Source of the DNA: Paenibacillus physcomitrellae
GTDB lineage: Bacteria; Bacillota; Bacilli; Paenibacillales; Paenibacillaceae
DNA: 64,000 nt
Assembly: GCF_002240225.1 (NCBI RefSeq)
Contig: NZ_CP022584.1
Location: forward strand, 1,550,001-1,614,000
Reading direction: 5' to 3'
Shown here: in pieces, positions 47,271 through 56,578 of the stretch
Position numbering within the stretch: the first letter of the stretch is position 1
Layout of the letters: every line of letters starts with the position of its first letter
Program-made: the position numbers and the translations under genes
The notes under the pieces: generated by a model
What the model was told of the DNA's origin: nothing
Databases searched by the model: none
What the model saw: only the letters and a program-made list of their open reading frames with translations

Positions 47271-48335
47271 CTACATGATGCTTTCTTTCGCGAATTTTTT
47301 GAACAGACCGTTGACGCTAAAGAGCAGGATAATGCTGATAACTGAGTTGAACATGCTGATCGCCGTACCATAAGAGAAGTGGGCGATTTTAATTCCGTAA
47401 TTCAGGGCGTACAGGTCGAGCACCTGCGAATAATCCGTTACGAGACTGTTGCCGAGGAGCATTTGCTTCTCGAAGCCGATGCTGAGCAGATGCCCGATCG
47501 ACATAATGAAGAGAACCATTATGGTAGAGCGGATGCCCGGGATCGTAATGTTCCAGATTTGCCGGAAACGTCCGGCCCCGTCCACACGGGCGGCTTCGTA
47601 AAGCTCTTTATCGATGCCGGTAATAGCGGCCAAATAAATGATGGCGTTCCAGCCGGTTTCCTTCCAAATATCGGAAGCGGTTACAATCCCCCAGAACCAA
47701 GTCCCTTTAGCCATGAATTGAATCGGCTCATCAATAATATGGAGCCAGACCAAAAGCTGGTTGATGATGCCGTCCATCGACAGCAGATTCGAGATAATGC
47801 CGGCTACGACTACCCAGGATACAAAGTGAGGCAGATAGGAAACGGTTTGCGTCACCCGTTTGAACGCCATACCACGAAGTTCATTAAGCAAAATCGCAAA
47901 CACAATCGGGACAATAAATCCGAAGATCAGTCCCAGCACACTCATCGCAAGCGTGTTTCGCAGCACCAGATAAAACTGATCGTCGTGAAACAATCTTGTG
48001 AAGTTATCGAAACCCACCCATTTCTGTTCGCTGAAGGATTTGGCCGGCTTGTAGTTTTGAAAAGCCATCGTCCAGCCCCAGAGCGGCAGGTAGTTAAAGA
48101 CAAACAACCAGATCACAAAAGGTAAGGACATAAGATACAAATACTTCTGCTGAATCAGGGTCCGCCAAATCCCTTTTGGTCTCTTGGGCGGCAGCCCGGC
48201 CCGGCTTTCATTTACAGGCAAATTCGAATGCTTTCGGAACCCTTTCCACCTTGATTTCTTGTTCTGTTCACGTTCCGTAGGCACAGAGGATACGCTTTCG
48301 TTCGTGGATGCCGAGTTGGCTGTTAGCGTTTCCAT
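47271..48335 (-). CDS. LplB/YteP-type ABC sugar permease
   Basis: A 354-residue permease with a charged N-terminal extension of about 70 residues, six helices and the EAA motif LYEAARVDGAGRFRQIWNITIPG. The stretch FVFNYLPLWGWTMAFQNYKP is characteristic of LplB/YteP. The start codon follows AGGGGGAG. A cre-like site lies 40 nt upstream, suggesting catabolite control of the importer. Confidence 0.93.
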   Translation of the reverse strand: METLTANSASTNESVSSVPTEREQNKKSRWKGFRKHSNLPVNESRAGLPPKRPKGIWRTLIQQKYLYLMSLPFVIWLFVFNYLPLWGWTMAFQNYKPAKSFSEQKWVGFDNFTRLFHDDQFYLVLRNTLAMSVLGLIFGFIVPIVFAILLNELRGMAFKRVTQTVSYLPHFVSWVVVAGIISNLLSMDGIINQLLVWLHIIDEPIQFMAKGTWFWGIVTASDIWKETGWNAIIYLAAITGIDKELYEAARVDGAGRFRQIWNITIPGIRSTIMVLFIMSIGHLLSIGFEKQMLLGNSLVTDYSQVLDLYALNYGIKIAHFSYGTAISMFNSVISIILLFSVNGLFKKFAKESIM

Positions 48336-48374
48336 TGCATTACTCCCCCTCTCTGCTATGCCTTCATTCTAGCT

Positions 48375-48388
48375 TGTAAGGGCTTTCA
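48375..48388 (+). promoter_or_regulatory. cre-like CcpA site upstream of the LplB-type gene
   Basis: TGTAAGGGCTTTCA matches 13 of 14 positions of the cre consensus; the mismatch falls on the central C, normally important, so binding is uncertain. Confidence 0.4.
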
Positions 48389-48488
48389 GAAATACCCGAC
48401 AGATTGGAGAAAAAACCATATAAAAATTAGAGATCGACCCAAAAAATCAGACATCAGAGTCCGAAAAAAAGAAGAGTTTCTCGATCCC

Positions 48489-50267
48489 CTAGACTAAAAA
48501 GAGAGGGATCGAAAAACTCATTCGTGTTCCTTGCCCATATTTACTATCGATGACCAGCCCGCTGCCTTCGCCGTAGGACAAAGTGAGACGCTGATGCACG
48601 TTCCGGAGGCCAATCCGGTTGTTCTCTTCTTCCGGCCCGGATATAAACTCCCGCACTTCCTGCAGCCGCTCCGGCGTCATGCCGCTGCCGTTATCCTCAA
48701 CGCTTACGCGAAGCTCTTTATCCTGAATCGTCAGATTGACGACAACTTTGACCGTCCCGTCCTTGTTCTCCAGCCCGTGCACAACAGCATTCTCCACAAG
48801 CGGCTGGACGATCAGGGCCGGCACACGCAGCCTTGCCGTTTCCGGAGCTACATTTAATTCGTATTCCAGCCGGTCTTCATAACGAAATCTTTGAATCTCC
48901 AGATACGAGGAAACCATTTCCATTTCGTTCTGGAGCGTCGTTTTCTCCCGGCCGATTTCAAGATTCTTGCGCATCAGCTTGCCGAGCAGCCGCACGATGT
49001 TGGCCAGTTCTTTTTCTCCCTTCAAGTAGGCGTTCATCCGGATCGACTCCAGCGCGTTAAACAGGAAATGCGGATTGATTTGGCTGGCCATCATCTTCAG
49101 CTTGATTTCCCGCTGCGCGATCTCAAGCTGGTTATTCTGTTCGGTTGTCTCTACGACCTGATTCATCAGCCTGCTGATGCTCTCCACCATATAGTTGAAC
49201 TGCCTGGAGAGCTGACCGATTTCATCGCTGCCGTCGATTCGGGAGACTACGTTCAGATTCCCCATCGCCAATTTATTAAATCGTCTGCTGAGCAGCAGAA
49301 GCCGTTTCGTCGTCAAAATGGATACAGTATATACAAAACACAAGGCGACCAGCAGCACCAGCGCAATAATCAGAAGCCCTATCAAAGCAACCCTATTGGC
49401 GCCTTTCACAATGCTCTGGGTTTCGAACAAGGAAATCACCTTTAACCCGTTTACGCTGGAGTCCGGATAAATTGAATTAACAACCACGTAAGAATCCCGG
49501 TGATTAATTTCTTGCCGGTAAGTCCCTTTGGCGAGGCTGTTCAGCTCACTGCTGAAACCGATATCCTCCAGCTTTTTGCCGACCATGCCGGCATTTTTGG
49601 CGGCGGCCACATATCCCTGCTCGTCCACGATCACCGTTTCAAAAGGCTCCTGGATCAGCATCCGGTTTAACTCGGATTGGTTGACCTCGACCACCAGCAC
49701 ACCGAACGTGTGATATTCCGGAAAAGGCACCTGCCTGACCAGGGACAACCGGTTGACGGGCGCGTCCTGCTCCCCTTTCACGTAAAGCCAGTTGACCGCT
49801 TTGGTTGCCATGGCTTTCTTATACCAATACGACTCCTTGGCGGCCGCCGTTAAAGGGATAATCTCCAGATTATTAACCAGGGTGGGGTTGTCGAAATAAA
49901 TCTGGATGCCGGAAAGTTCACGGTATTGATTCTTGAAATCCCTGAAAGCGCTGAAGTTCCGGTAAGCAATGGTCAGCTGCAGGTCGCTTTCATAATTCGT
50001 ATTCACGATCTGTTTCATCTCTTTATCAAAAAACAGAAGATCCGAAACGTTAAGCGGCACCTTAAACATCGTCTCCAGCTGCATTGTAATTTTCTCTACG
50101 TTATTTGTAGCCTGCTCAACAGCCCGATCAAGTGTCTGCTGCCTGAAATAATAGGTTACGACGCTGCCTACGATCAGGATCGGAATCATGACAATCAGCA
50201 CGTAGGAAACGAGCAGCTTGTGCTTTAGCTTCAGGTTGTTGGTTTTCTGCAGCAGCTTATCTAACAA
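48489..50267 (-). CDS. YesM-type sensor histidine kinase
   Basis: A 592-residue protein from a TTG start (GGGGGG about 8 nt upstream). It has membrane helices near 17-38 and 292-315 flanking an extracellular dCache-like sensor. A HAMP domain (about 315-370) follows, then the His_kinase domain with the phosphoacceptor His in SQINPHFLFNALESIR, and an HATPase_c region (PLVENAVVHGLE, EDNGSGMTPERL). YesM kinases sense plant polysaccharide products and normally pair with an adjacent YesN regulator, which is missing here. It is directly upstream of the permease genes. Confidence 0.93.
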   Translation of the reverse strand: MLDKLLQKTNNLKLKHKLLVSYVLIVMIPILIVGSVVTYYFRQQTLDRAVEQATNNVEKITMQLETMFKVPLNVSDLLFFDKEMKQIVNTNYESDLQLTIAYRNFSAFRDFKNQYRELSGIQIYFDNPTLVNNLEIIPLTAAAKESYWYKKAMATKAVNWLYVKGEQDAPVNRLSLVRQVPFPEYHTFGVLVVEVNQSELNRMLIQEPFETVIVDEQGYVAAAKNAGMVGKKLEDIGFSSELNSLAKGTYRQEINHRDSYVVVNSIYPDSSVNGLKVISLFETQSIVKGANRVALIGLLIIALVLLVALCFVYTVSILTTKRLLLLSRRFNKLAMGNLNVVSRIDGSDEIGQLSRQFNYMVESISRLMNQVVETTEQNNQLEIAQREIKLKMMASQINPHFLFNALESIRMNAYLKGEKELANIVRLLGKLMRKNLEIGREKTTLQNEMEMVSSYLEIQRFRYEDRLEYELNVAPETARLRVPALIVQPLVENAVVHGLENKDGTVKVVVNLTIQDKELRVSVEDNGSGMTPERLQEVREFISGPEEENNRIGLRNVHQRLTLSYGEGSGLVIDSKYGQGTRMSFSIPLFLV

Positions 50268-50288
50268 TCTCCATGCCCCCCGCTTTCT

Positions 50289-50302
50289 TAGAAGCGCTTA
50301 CA
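50289..50302 (-). promoter_or_regulatory. cre-like CcpA site upstream of the YesM-type kinase gene
   Basis: TGTAAGCGCTTCTA on the minus strand matches 13 of 14 cre positions with an intact central CG and near-palindromic AAGCGCTT. It lies 21 nt upstream of the start codon. Confidence 0.6.
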
Positions 50303-50359
50303 TCACTCTTTGTCTATCATCATACCATAATTAACTGAAGCCCTTGTAGAAAGGGTAAA

Positions 50360-50418
50360 AGAAAGAGAACAAGAAAGAGCCCCGGCCCCGTTCTCTCGAA
50401 CGGAAACAGCCAGGGACT
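50360..50418 (-). terminator. Terminator of the GH31 gene
   Basis: On the minus strand AGTCCCTGGC pairs with GCCGGGGCT around an inner perfect hairpin CCGTTC-GAGA-GAACGG, then a T/C-rich tail. It separates GH31 from the kinase gene. Confidence 0.75.
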
Positions 50419-50432
50419 TTTCTCGGTATCGA

Positions 50433-52751
50433 TTATTTGAGCGTAATGATCACCGTTGTTTGACCGTCAAACGCACCGGCCTGCACTTTGCCGTCCGTCA
50501 GCTCTCCGCCTTGAACGGAAGCCACTTCGCCCAGGCCGTGTACTGAAACGGCAAAAGGTTTGCCAGCCCCTTCAGCCTTCAGCGTCAAGGTTTGACCCGC
50601 ACGTTCAGCCGTTACGGTCAATTCGGCTTCGCCCTTCAGGTTAGGAACGATCCGGCTGGCTGAAGTGCCGTCCTCCAGGCCGTAGACCGCCAACTCCACA
50701 CCATCCGCATAATCATAATCCGGGCGGGTATCATTAGATCCCAGCGCCAGAATCGTATTCTCGCGAACGAACAAAGGCAGATTGAGGAAGTCATAGGTTT
50801 CTTTATACCACTTGCCGCCTTCCGCCGTTTCGCCCGTCAGGAGGTGCGTCCAGCGGCCTTCCGGCAGATAGTAAGTGACATGGCCAGCTTCGCTGAACAC
50901 CGGAGCTACCAGCAGGGCGTCGCCCAGCATATATTGGCGGTCGAGAGAATCGGCCGTCGGGTCTTCAGGGAATTCGAGCAGCATCGGTCTCATTACAGGC
51001 ACGCCCCGCTTGGAAGCTTCTACCGCTTTGCCGAACAGATAAGGCATCAATTTGGCTTTCAGTTTGGTGAACTTGCGAGCCACTTCTACGGATTCTTCGT
51101 CATAAGCCCATGGCACCCGGTACGAGGTGCTGCCGTGCAGCCGGCTGTGGCTGGACAGCAGGCCAAATTGCAGCCAGCGTTTGAACACGTGAGCCGGCGC
51201 CGTGTTTTCAAAACCGCCAATGTCATGGCTCCAGAAGCCGAAGCCCCCAAGTCCCAGAGACAATCCGCCGCGCAGGCTTTCCGCCATCGACTCGTAGTCG
51301 GCGTAGCAGTCGCCGCCCCAGTGAACCGGGAATTTCTGACCGCCGGTAGTAGCTGAACGGGCAAACACGGCCGCTTCCCCTTCGCCGAGCTTCTCTTTCA
51401 ACGTGTCAAAAACTACTTTGTTATAGAGATAAGTATAGTAGTTGTGCATTTTTTCCGGATCGGAGCCGTCATGGTATTCTACGTCTACCGGAATCCGCTC
51501 GCCGAAATCCGTTTTGAAGCTGTCTACGCCCATGTCGACCAGCTCTCTCAAATACCCGGCGAACCACTCACAGGCCGCCGGATTCGTGAAGTCAACCAGC
51601 GCCATGCCAGGCTGCCACAGGTTCACCTGCCAGACGTCGCCGTTTGGCTTCTTCATCAAATAACCGCGTTCTTTGCCTTCCGCAAACAGACGTGATTTCT
51701 GGGCGATGTAAGGGTTGATCCAGACGCAGATCTTCAGGCCTTTGGCTTTGAGGCGCTGCAGCATACCTACCGGATCGGGGAATACACGTTCATCCCATTT
51801 GAAGTCTGTCCAGTGGAATTCCCGCATCCAGAAGCAGTCGAAGTGGAATACATGCAGCGGCAAATCGCGTTCAGCCATTCCGTCCACAAAAGAATTCACT
51901 GTGGCCTCGTCATAATTGGTAGTAAAGGAAGTCGACAGCCACAAACCAAACGTCCACGCCGGCGGCAGAGCCGGTTTGCCGGTCAGGTCCGTATATTTGT
52001 CCAGCACACCTTTCGGGTCAGGACCGTCGATCACATAATATTCAAGCGATTGTCCAGGAACGCTGAACTGCACTTTTTTCACTTTCTCGGAAGCGACCTC
52101 GAAGGATACGCCGCCGGGGTTATTGACGAATACGCCGTACCCTTTGTTGGTAACGTAGAAGGGAATATTTTTATAGGCCTGCTCGGAGCTGGTGCCGCCG
52201 TCTTTGTTCCAAATGTCCACAACCTGCCCGTTCTTCTGGAAGGCCGTGAACCGTTCGCCGAGGCCGTAAACATATTCGCCTACCGCCAAATCCAGCTCCT
52301 CGCGCATATACACGCTGCCTTCGCTGTCCACTACATGGGCGCCGGCTTTATAACCGCTGGCTGTAATCCGTTCGCCGCCTCTATAGAAAGCAAAAGAGAA
52401 ATGTGAGCCCTTGCTGATCCTTACGCTTAGATTGCCGCTGGTCAAAACAGCTTCTTCCTCCGTCTCGGTGATCACGGCATGGCTGTCGTCCGCCGCACTA
52501 AGTTCAAAATGCGGCCCCGTATTACGAACACCGTCAAAATGAACCCACTTCACGCCGATAACACCCGGAGCCGGAGCGTGGAATTGGGCTGTAAGCAGCA
52601 CGCCGTTAATCGTATCTGCACGGCCAGTCAGCGGCACTGCCGAGACATAAGCATTCAAAGTGCGGCCTTCCTGCTCCACTTCGTGAAGCTGTACTGCCGG
52701 AATAATCGTAAAGCCTTCGCGAATCAACCAGTTGCCGTCCGTAAATTTCAT
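50433..52751 (-). CDS. yicI: GH31 alpha-xylosidase (YicI type)
   Basis: ATG 52751 gives 772 residues and the N-terminus MKFTDGNWLI, matching E. coli YicI in start and length; GTG 52760 is an alternative. Active-site motifs: nucleophile Asp in SFKTDFGERIPVD (near 415), YHDGSDPEKMHN, acid/base Asp region WGGDCYADYESM (near 480) and GFGFWSHDIGGFE. YicI-type enzymes release terminal alpha-xylose from isoprimeverose and xyloglucan oligosaccharides. There is no signal peptide. It is divergent from an AraC regulator. Confidence 0.95.
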   Translation of the reverse strand: MKFTDGNWLIREGFTIIPAVQLHEVEQEGRTLNAYVSAVPLTGRADTINGVLLTAQFHAPAPGVIGVKWVHFDGVRNTGPHFELSAADDSHAVITETEEEAVLTSGNLSVRISKGSHFSFAFYRGGERITASGYKAGAHVVDSEGSVYMREELDLAVGEYVYGLGERFTAFQKNGQVVDIWNKDGGTSSEQAYKNIPFYVTNKGYGVFVNNPGGVSFEVASEKVKKVQFSVPGQSLEYYVIDGPDPKGVLDKYTDLTGKPALPPAWTFGLWLSTSFTTNYDEATVNSFVDGMAERDLPLHVFHFDCFWMREFHWTDFKWDERVFPDPVGMLQRLKAKGLKICVWINPYIAQKSRLFAEGKERGYLMKKPNGDVWQVNLWQPGMALVDFTNPAACEWFAGYLRELVDMGVDSFKTDFGERIPVDVEYHDGSDPEKMHNYYTYLYNKVVFDTLKEKLGEGEAAVFARSATTGGQKFPVHWGGDCYADYESMAESLRGGLSLGLGGFGFWSHDIGGFENTAPAHVFKRWLQFGLLSSHSRLHGSTSYRVPWAYDEESVEVARKFTKLKAKLMPYLFGKAVEASKRGVPVMRPMLLEFPEDPTADSLDRQYMLGDALLVAPVFSEAGHVTYYLPEGRWTHLLTGETAEGGKWYKETYDFLNLPLFVRENTILALGSNDTRPDYDYADGVELAVYGLEDGTSASRIVPNLKGEAELTVTAERAGQTLTLKAEGAGKPFAVSVHGLGEVASVQGGELTDGKVQAGAFDGQTTVIITLK

Positions 52752-52792
52752 TCTGATCACACTGCCTTTTCTTTTACTTTTACATTCTCTGA

Positions 52793-52806
52793 TGTAAGCG
52801 CTATAC
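52793..52806 (+). promoter_or_regulatory. cre-like CcpA site between GH31 and araC-type genes
   Basis: TGTAAGCGCTATAC matches 12 of 14 cre positions with central CG intact. On the minus strand a TATAAT -10 (52811-52816) lies just upstream, so a bound protein would sit over the GH31 transcript start. Confidence 0.5.
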
Positions 52807-52885
52807 TTGCATTATAATGATCTTCATTTCGGAAAACTAACATAATTTAATGAGTTTATAACACAATATTGACGAGGTGATTCGA

Positions 52886-53782
52886 TTGGAGCAAGCCATG
52901 AAGCAAATGCTCAAGGAAAGCCGCGTGCACAGCGAACATTTACGACCGTTCGGCGCTTATTCGCTGGCATACGGGCCGGGGGAACACGTGGTGGATTGCC
53001 ACTGGCATGATGAATCGGAATTTTTCTACGTCCTGGAGGGCAGTGTCATGTTTCAGGTGGATGAAGAGCTATTCCCTGTACATGCGGGTGAGGCCGTCTT
53101 CATTGACGGCGGGGATATTCATGCAGGTCACGCATACGGCGATGAAGGCTGCCGTTTCTTTGCCCTTGTCTTCGGTACGCAGCTGCTGAGCAGCGCCAAT
53201 TACGATGCTATTCAAAACTCGCTCGTTCTGCCGTTTCAGGAACGAAAGGCCTCATTTCCGAGGCTGATAAGCCGCACAACCGCAGCAGAATCCTGTCTGC
53301 TGGATCATCTGGATGCCGTGTTAAAGCTTTGTGAGCAGCAAAGACACGGTTATGAAGCAGGCGTAAAGGGGCATCTGCTTCTCATGCTGCATGAAATAGC
53401 CTCTGAAGGCATTGCCTGCGACCGCAGCGTCAGCAATTCCAGTGCTTTGACACGAATGGAACGGCTGAAGAAGGTGCTGTTTTATATTCAACAGGAATAT
53501 GACAAGCCTATCCGCCTCAAAGAATTGGCAGGGCTGATTCCAATGAGCGAAGGCCAGTTTTGCCGTTTCTTCAAATCGATGACCGGGCAAACTCCGGTAG
53601 ACTATATCAACAGCTACCGCATTCGCCTGGCAGCGGGCCTGCTGACCCAATCAGAACGCAAAATTTCGGATATTGCGCTTGAGGTGGGGTTTGACAATAT
53701 CAGCTACTTCATCCGCGTGTTCCGCAAAATGATGAAATGTTCCCCGTCCGCGTTCCGGCGCGGTGAAATCGGGGATATATAA
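52886..53782 (+). CDS. AraC-family transcriptional regulator (cupin sensor)
   Basis: TTG 52886 is preferred, with GAGGTGA 5 nt upstream; GTG 52877 overlaps that RBS. The 298-residue protein has a cupin domain (HWHDESEFFYVLEGSVMF, about 43-60) and a C-terminal AraC DNA-binding domain (about 200-290; LKELAGLIPMSEGQFCRFFKS). A recognition helix lies in VGFDNISYFIRVFRK. It is divergent from GH31 and probably its local activator. Confidence 0.9.
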   Translation: MEQAMKQMLKESRVHSEHLRPFGAYSLAYGPGEHVVDCHWHDESEFFYVLEGSVMFQVDEELFPVHAGEAVFIDGGDIHAGHAYGDEGCRFFALVFGTQLLSSANYDAIQNSLVLPFQERKASFPRLISRTTAAESCLLDHLDAVLKLCEQQRHGYEAGVKGHLLLMLHEIASEGIACDRSVSNSSALTRMERLKKVLFYIQQEYDKPIRLKELAGLIPMSEGQFCRFFKSMTGQTPVDYINSYRIRLAAGLLTQSERKISDIALEVGFDNISYFIRVFRKMMKCSPSAFRRGEIGDI

Positions 53783-53901
53783 ATAGGAGATATATAATGA
53801 GGCAGATGCTGATGAAATGGACTTGCAACCTTTTCATTGGAATTGCCGTCATAAGGGTAACTTAAAGCTAACCAATAATAACCAAGAGGTGAACTGTACT
53901 A

Positions 53902-54867
53902 ATGAGAAAATCTGTCCGCACATTCCTGCTTACCCTTCTGCTTCTAAGCACGGCCGCCATGCCGGCATGGGCCTTCTCGGATACGCAGTCCGATGTTAAT
54001 GCCGATAAGATCGAAGCCCTTCAGAAGAATCACGTGCTGAGCGGTCAACCTGACGGCACATTTAATCCTCAAGGCGTCATGACTTACGCTGCTGGCGTCT
54101 CCGCGATTGTAAACGGCTTTCAATTAACGGTTCCGGAAGGCAAAATCCCTGCTCCTGTCAGCAGCCTGTCCAGCAAGCTGAAGGCGGAGGCCTGGTATTC
54201 CAACGCTTTCACTATTGCCGCAGCGAACGGCCTTACGATTCCGAAAGAGGTCGATCCAAACGCTCCCATGACACGGGAAGTTCTCGTTAACCTGCTGTCC
54301 CAAGCTATCAATACCACGGGAAACTACCCGACTATACTGTTGTACACGCATATTAACGATGAAGAGTCTCTGAATCCTGCTTACGCAAGCAGTGTCCAGC
54401 ATTTACTCAATATCGGTTTTAAACTGCTGGACAAGGATAACAACTTCCTGCCCAAACAGACGGTGACCCGCAGTACCGCGGCAGGCCGGCTGTATGACAG
54501 CCTTCAGTATGTGAAGAAAATGCAGGAACAAGAAGACGGCGGCCTTGCGCCGGGCATGTCCCATCCGCTGATTCCCGCTGTTCCGGTCAATGATCCATTG
54601 ACGGACTACAGCCTAAGTGTCAGCAAAATCAATGATCAAGTGAACGAAGTGACGATCACTGCCAATGCGCCAACACCGGGTTATTCTCTGAGCATATCTT
54701 CAATCGTGTTCAAAGACGGGCAGGCTCTCCTATATACGACGGTTGGAAAACCGGATCCCGCTATGATCGTGCCCCAGGTCATCACGGAAACCTCCGCAAG
54801 CGCCTATATTCCTGCCGATTACAAACCCGTATTGGCGAACGGCGGAGGCGAATCACCGGCCAGTTGA
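53902..54867 (+). CDS. Secreted SLH-domain protein with PrcB-like C-terminal domain
   Basis: A 321-residue protein with a signal peptide (cleavage near AWA-FS, residue 24). S-layer homology-type repeats (about 25-205) follow with motifs such as FNPQGVMTYA, DPNAPMTREVLVNLL and TVTRSTAAGRL, which anchor to cell wall polymers. A final beta-rich region is GYSLSISSIVFKDGQALLYTT..VITETSASAYIP, similar to PrcB_C domains. GAGGTGA lies upstream. Not obviously tied to the neighbouring sugar genes; the role is unknown. Confidence 0.8.
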   Translation: MRKSVRTFLLTLLLLSTAAMPAWAFSDTQSDVNADKIEALQKNHVLSGQPDGTFNPQGVMTYAAGVSAIVNGFQLTVPEGKIPAPVSSLSSKLKAEAWYSNAFTIAAANGLTIPKEVDPNAPMTREVLVNLLSQAINTTGNYPTILLYTHINDEESLNPAYASSVQHLLNIGFKLLDKDNNFLPKQTVTRSTAAGRLYDSLQYVKKMQEQEDGGLAPGMSHPLIPAVPVNDPLTDYSLSVSKINDQVNEVTITANAPTPGYSLSISSIVFKDGQALLYTTVGKPDPAMIVPQVITETSASAYIPADYKPVLANGGGESPAS

Positions 54868-54941
54868 TCAGGCAGGCGGCCTGTACAAGGCGGAGCAGCT
54901 TGACCACAAATAAATCTTCGGCTTCTATAGTTCATTGAAGC

Positions 54942-54980
54942 AAAAAGGCGTTCCGGAGGACTATTCCGGAACGCCTTTTT
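54942..54980. terminator. Bidirectional terminator between convergent genes
   Basis: A perfect 16-bp stem AAAAAGGCGTTCCGGA / TCCGGAACGCCTTTTT with a 7-nt loop serves both the SLH gene (plus) and the binding-protein gene (minus). Confidence 0.95.
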
Positions 54981-55067
54981 AGTAACTTATTTTGCTTTAA
55001 AGGGGCATTAAATGCAGCGGCAAACATCCACATTCCCATGTCTGACCCAACAATGAACCGGGCGGAG

Positions 55068-56489
55068 CTATTGCTGAGCTTTAGCCTGCGCAGCCTGCAG
55101 CTGCTGGTTAACATCCCCGCCCCCGATCATGATCGCCTCCCACATGTCTCCAATCGCCTGGGACAGCTTGCCGGATTGCGGAATGACCCGGTTAAAGTCC
55201 AGATTACCGGACGCCAGCACGGCATTGACCGCAGCAGCCCGATAATACGCCGGATCGTTGCTTGGCTTGGCAGCCAGAAACTGCTTATACGCCGGTTCAT
55301 CCAGCATGGCTTGGCTGACAGGCAGATTCCCCGTGGCTGTAAGCCATTCCACATTTGGCTTGGCCTCCGTCAAGAAAGAGATGAGCAGCCACGCGGCAAC
55401 CCGCTCTTCTTCAGTGGCATTCGCGAAGATGACATAGTCTTCTCCCTTAGAGAAGCTGACCGGATGGTCAGGGTCTTTTTGGGGTACGGGTGCCACGCCT
55501 ACTTCAAAGCTTTTTTGACCGGCTTCGGGTTTAGGTACGGCATACTGCGCGCCTGCGGCAGCCCCGATAAACATATAGGTCTCTTCATTTACAAAAGCGT
55601 TGCTGCTGTACTTTTTACCCGCCGTGCTGGGCAGCAGCTCGGGCATCGTGAAATAACCCTTGTCCATATTTTCCTTATAAAAGGTAAGAGAATCCCGGCT
55701 GGCGTCATTGTCAATATCAATCGTTCCATCCTCTTTGATGTATGGACTCCCCCATTGTCTGGACAGCAGATTAAACGGGGCGTCGCCGTACGCGTTGTCG
55801 AAGCTGAAACCCGGTTTGCCCGTTTCCTCCTTGATGGTTTTGGCATCGGCTACTACTTCATCCCATGTTTTGGGCGCCTGCCAGCCTTTGCCGTCAAAAT
55901 AGGTTTTATTATAAATCAGTACGTCCGACGTCTTTTTGTTGGTTGGAAAACCGAACATCGTGCCTTCCGGACCCAAACTTTTTACTTCGTCCAAATAATA
56001 TGAAAAGAGTCCATCGCTGCTGCTTGCCAGTCCAATTTCCTTATTCTGATAGTACGGCATCAGATCAACAATGGCATCGCTTTTGATATATTCGGGAAAG
56101 GTTGCGGCATCGATATTGGACAAGGTTGGCGTTGACTTGGAAACGATGTTTTGGGTCAGCTTGTCCGTCAGTTCGCCGACGGCTCCCTGGTTGGAGAATT
56201 CCACCTTGATATTCGGATATTTGGTTTGAAAAGCGCCGACCATTTTCTGAAGCACAGGAAAATTCGACGTGCCGGTTCCCGTCCAGAACGAAACGCTCAC
56301 CGTTTTCTTATCGGTCAGGACGCTTTGAACGGCTGCTTCCAAGGCACCTTGATCCTGCGAAGAAACTGCTCCGTTTCCAGCCTGCGCAGATTGGCCGCCG
56401 GAATTTCCGGTTTCGGCAATTCGTTTGCCGCAAGCAGTGAGCGGAAGCAATAACAGAACAATTAAAATGGACAACAAGATTTTCTTCAT
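55068..56489 (-). CDS. UgpB-like substrate-binding lipoprotein of an ABC importer
   Basis: A 473-residue protein with lipobox LTAC (Cys 20) and a family 1 solute-binding fold: VSFWTGTGTSNFPVLQKMV, NQGAVGELTDKL, MFGFPTNKKTSDVLIYNK and GEDYVIFANATEEE. It resembles UgpB-type proteins that bind glycerol phosphates or sugars. It is the last gene of the operon with two permeases and phosphoesterases. Ligand cannot be decided from sequence; the Pho-type promoter points to a phosphorylated compound. Confidence 0.88.
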   Translation of the reverse strand: MKKILLSILIVLLLLPLTACGKRIAETGNSGGQSAQAGNGAVSSQDQGALEAAVQSVLTDKKTVSVSFWTGTGTSNFPVLQKMVGAFQTKYPNIKVEFSNQGAVGELTDKLTQNIVSKSTPTLSNIDAATFPEYIKSDAIVDLMPYYQNKEIGLASSSDGLFSYYLDEVKSLGPEGTMFGFPTNKKTSDVLIYNKTYFDGKGWQAPKTWDEVVADAKTIKEETGKPGFSFDNAYGDAPFNLLSRQWGSPYIKEDGTIDIDNDASRDSLTFYKENMDKGYFTMPELLPSTAGKKYSSNAFVNEETYMFIGAAAGAQYAVPKPEAGQKSFEVGVAPVPQKDPDHPVSFSKGEDYVIFANATEEERVAAWLLISFLTEAKPNVEWLTATGNLPVSQAMLDEPAYKQFLAAKPSNDPAYYRAAAVNAVLASGNLDFNRVIPQSGKLSQAIGDMWEAIMIGGGDVNQQLQAAQAKAQQ

Positions 56490-56578
56490 TTATATTACCT
56501 CTCCCTTAGCAATTGGATTATTAAGAGGGTGGGGGCATCGAGCCTCACCGAATTTAGGCTCTAAGAATTAATAACGCA

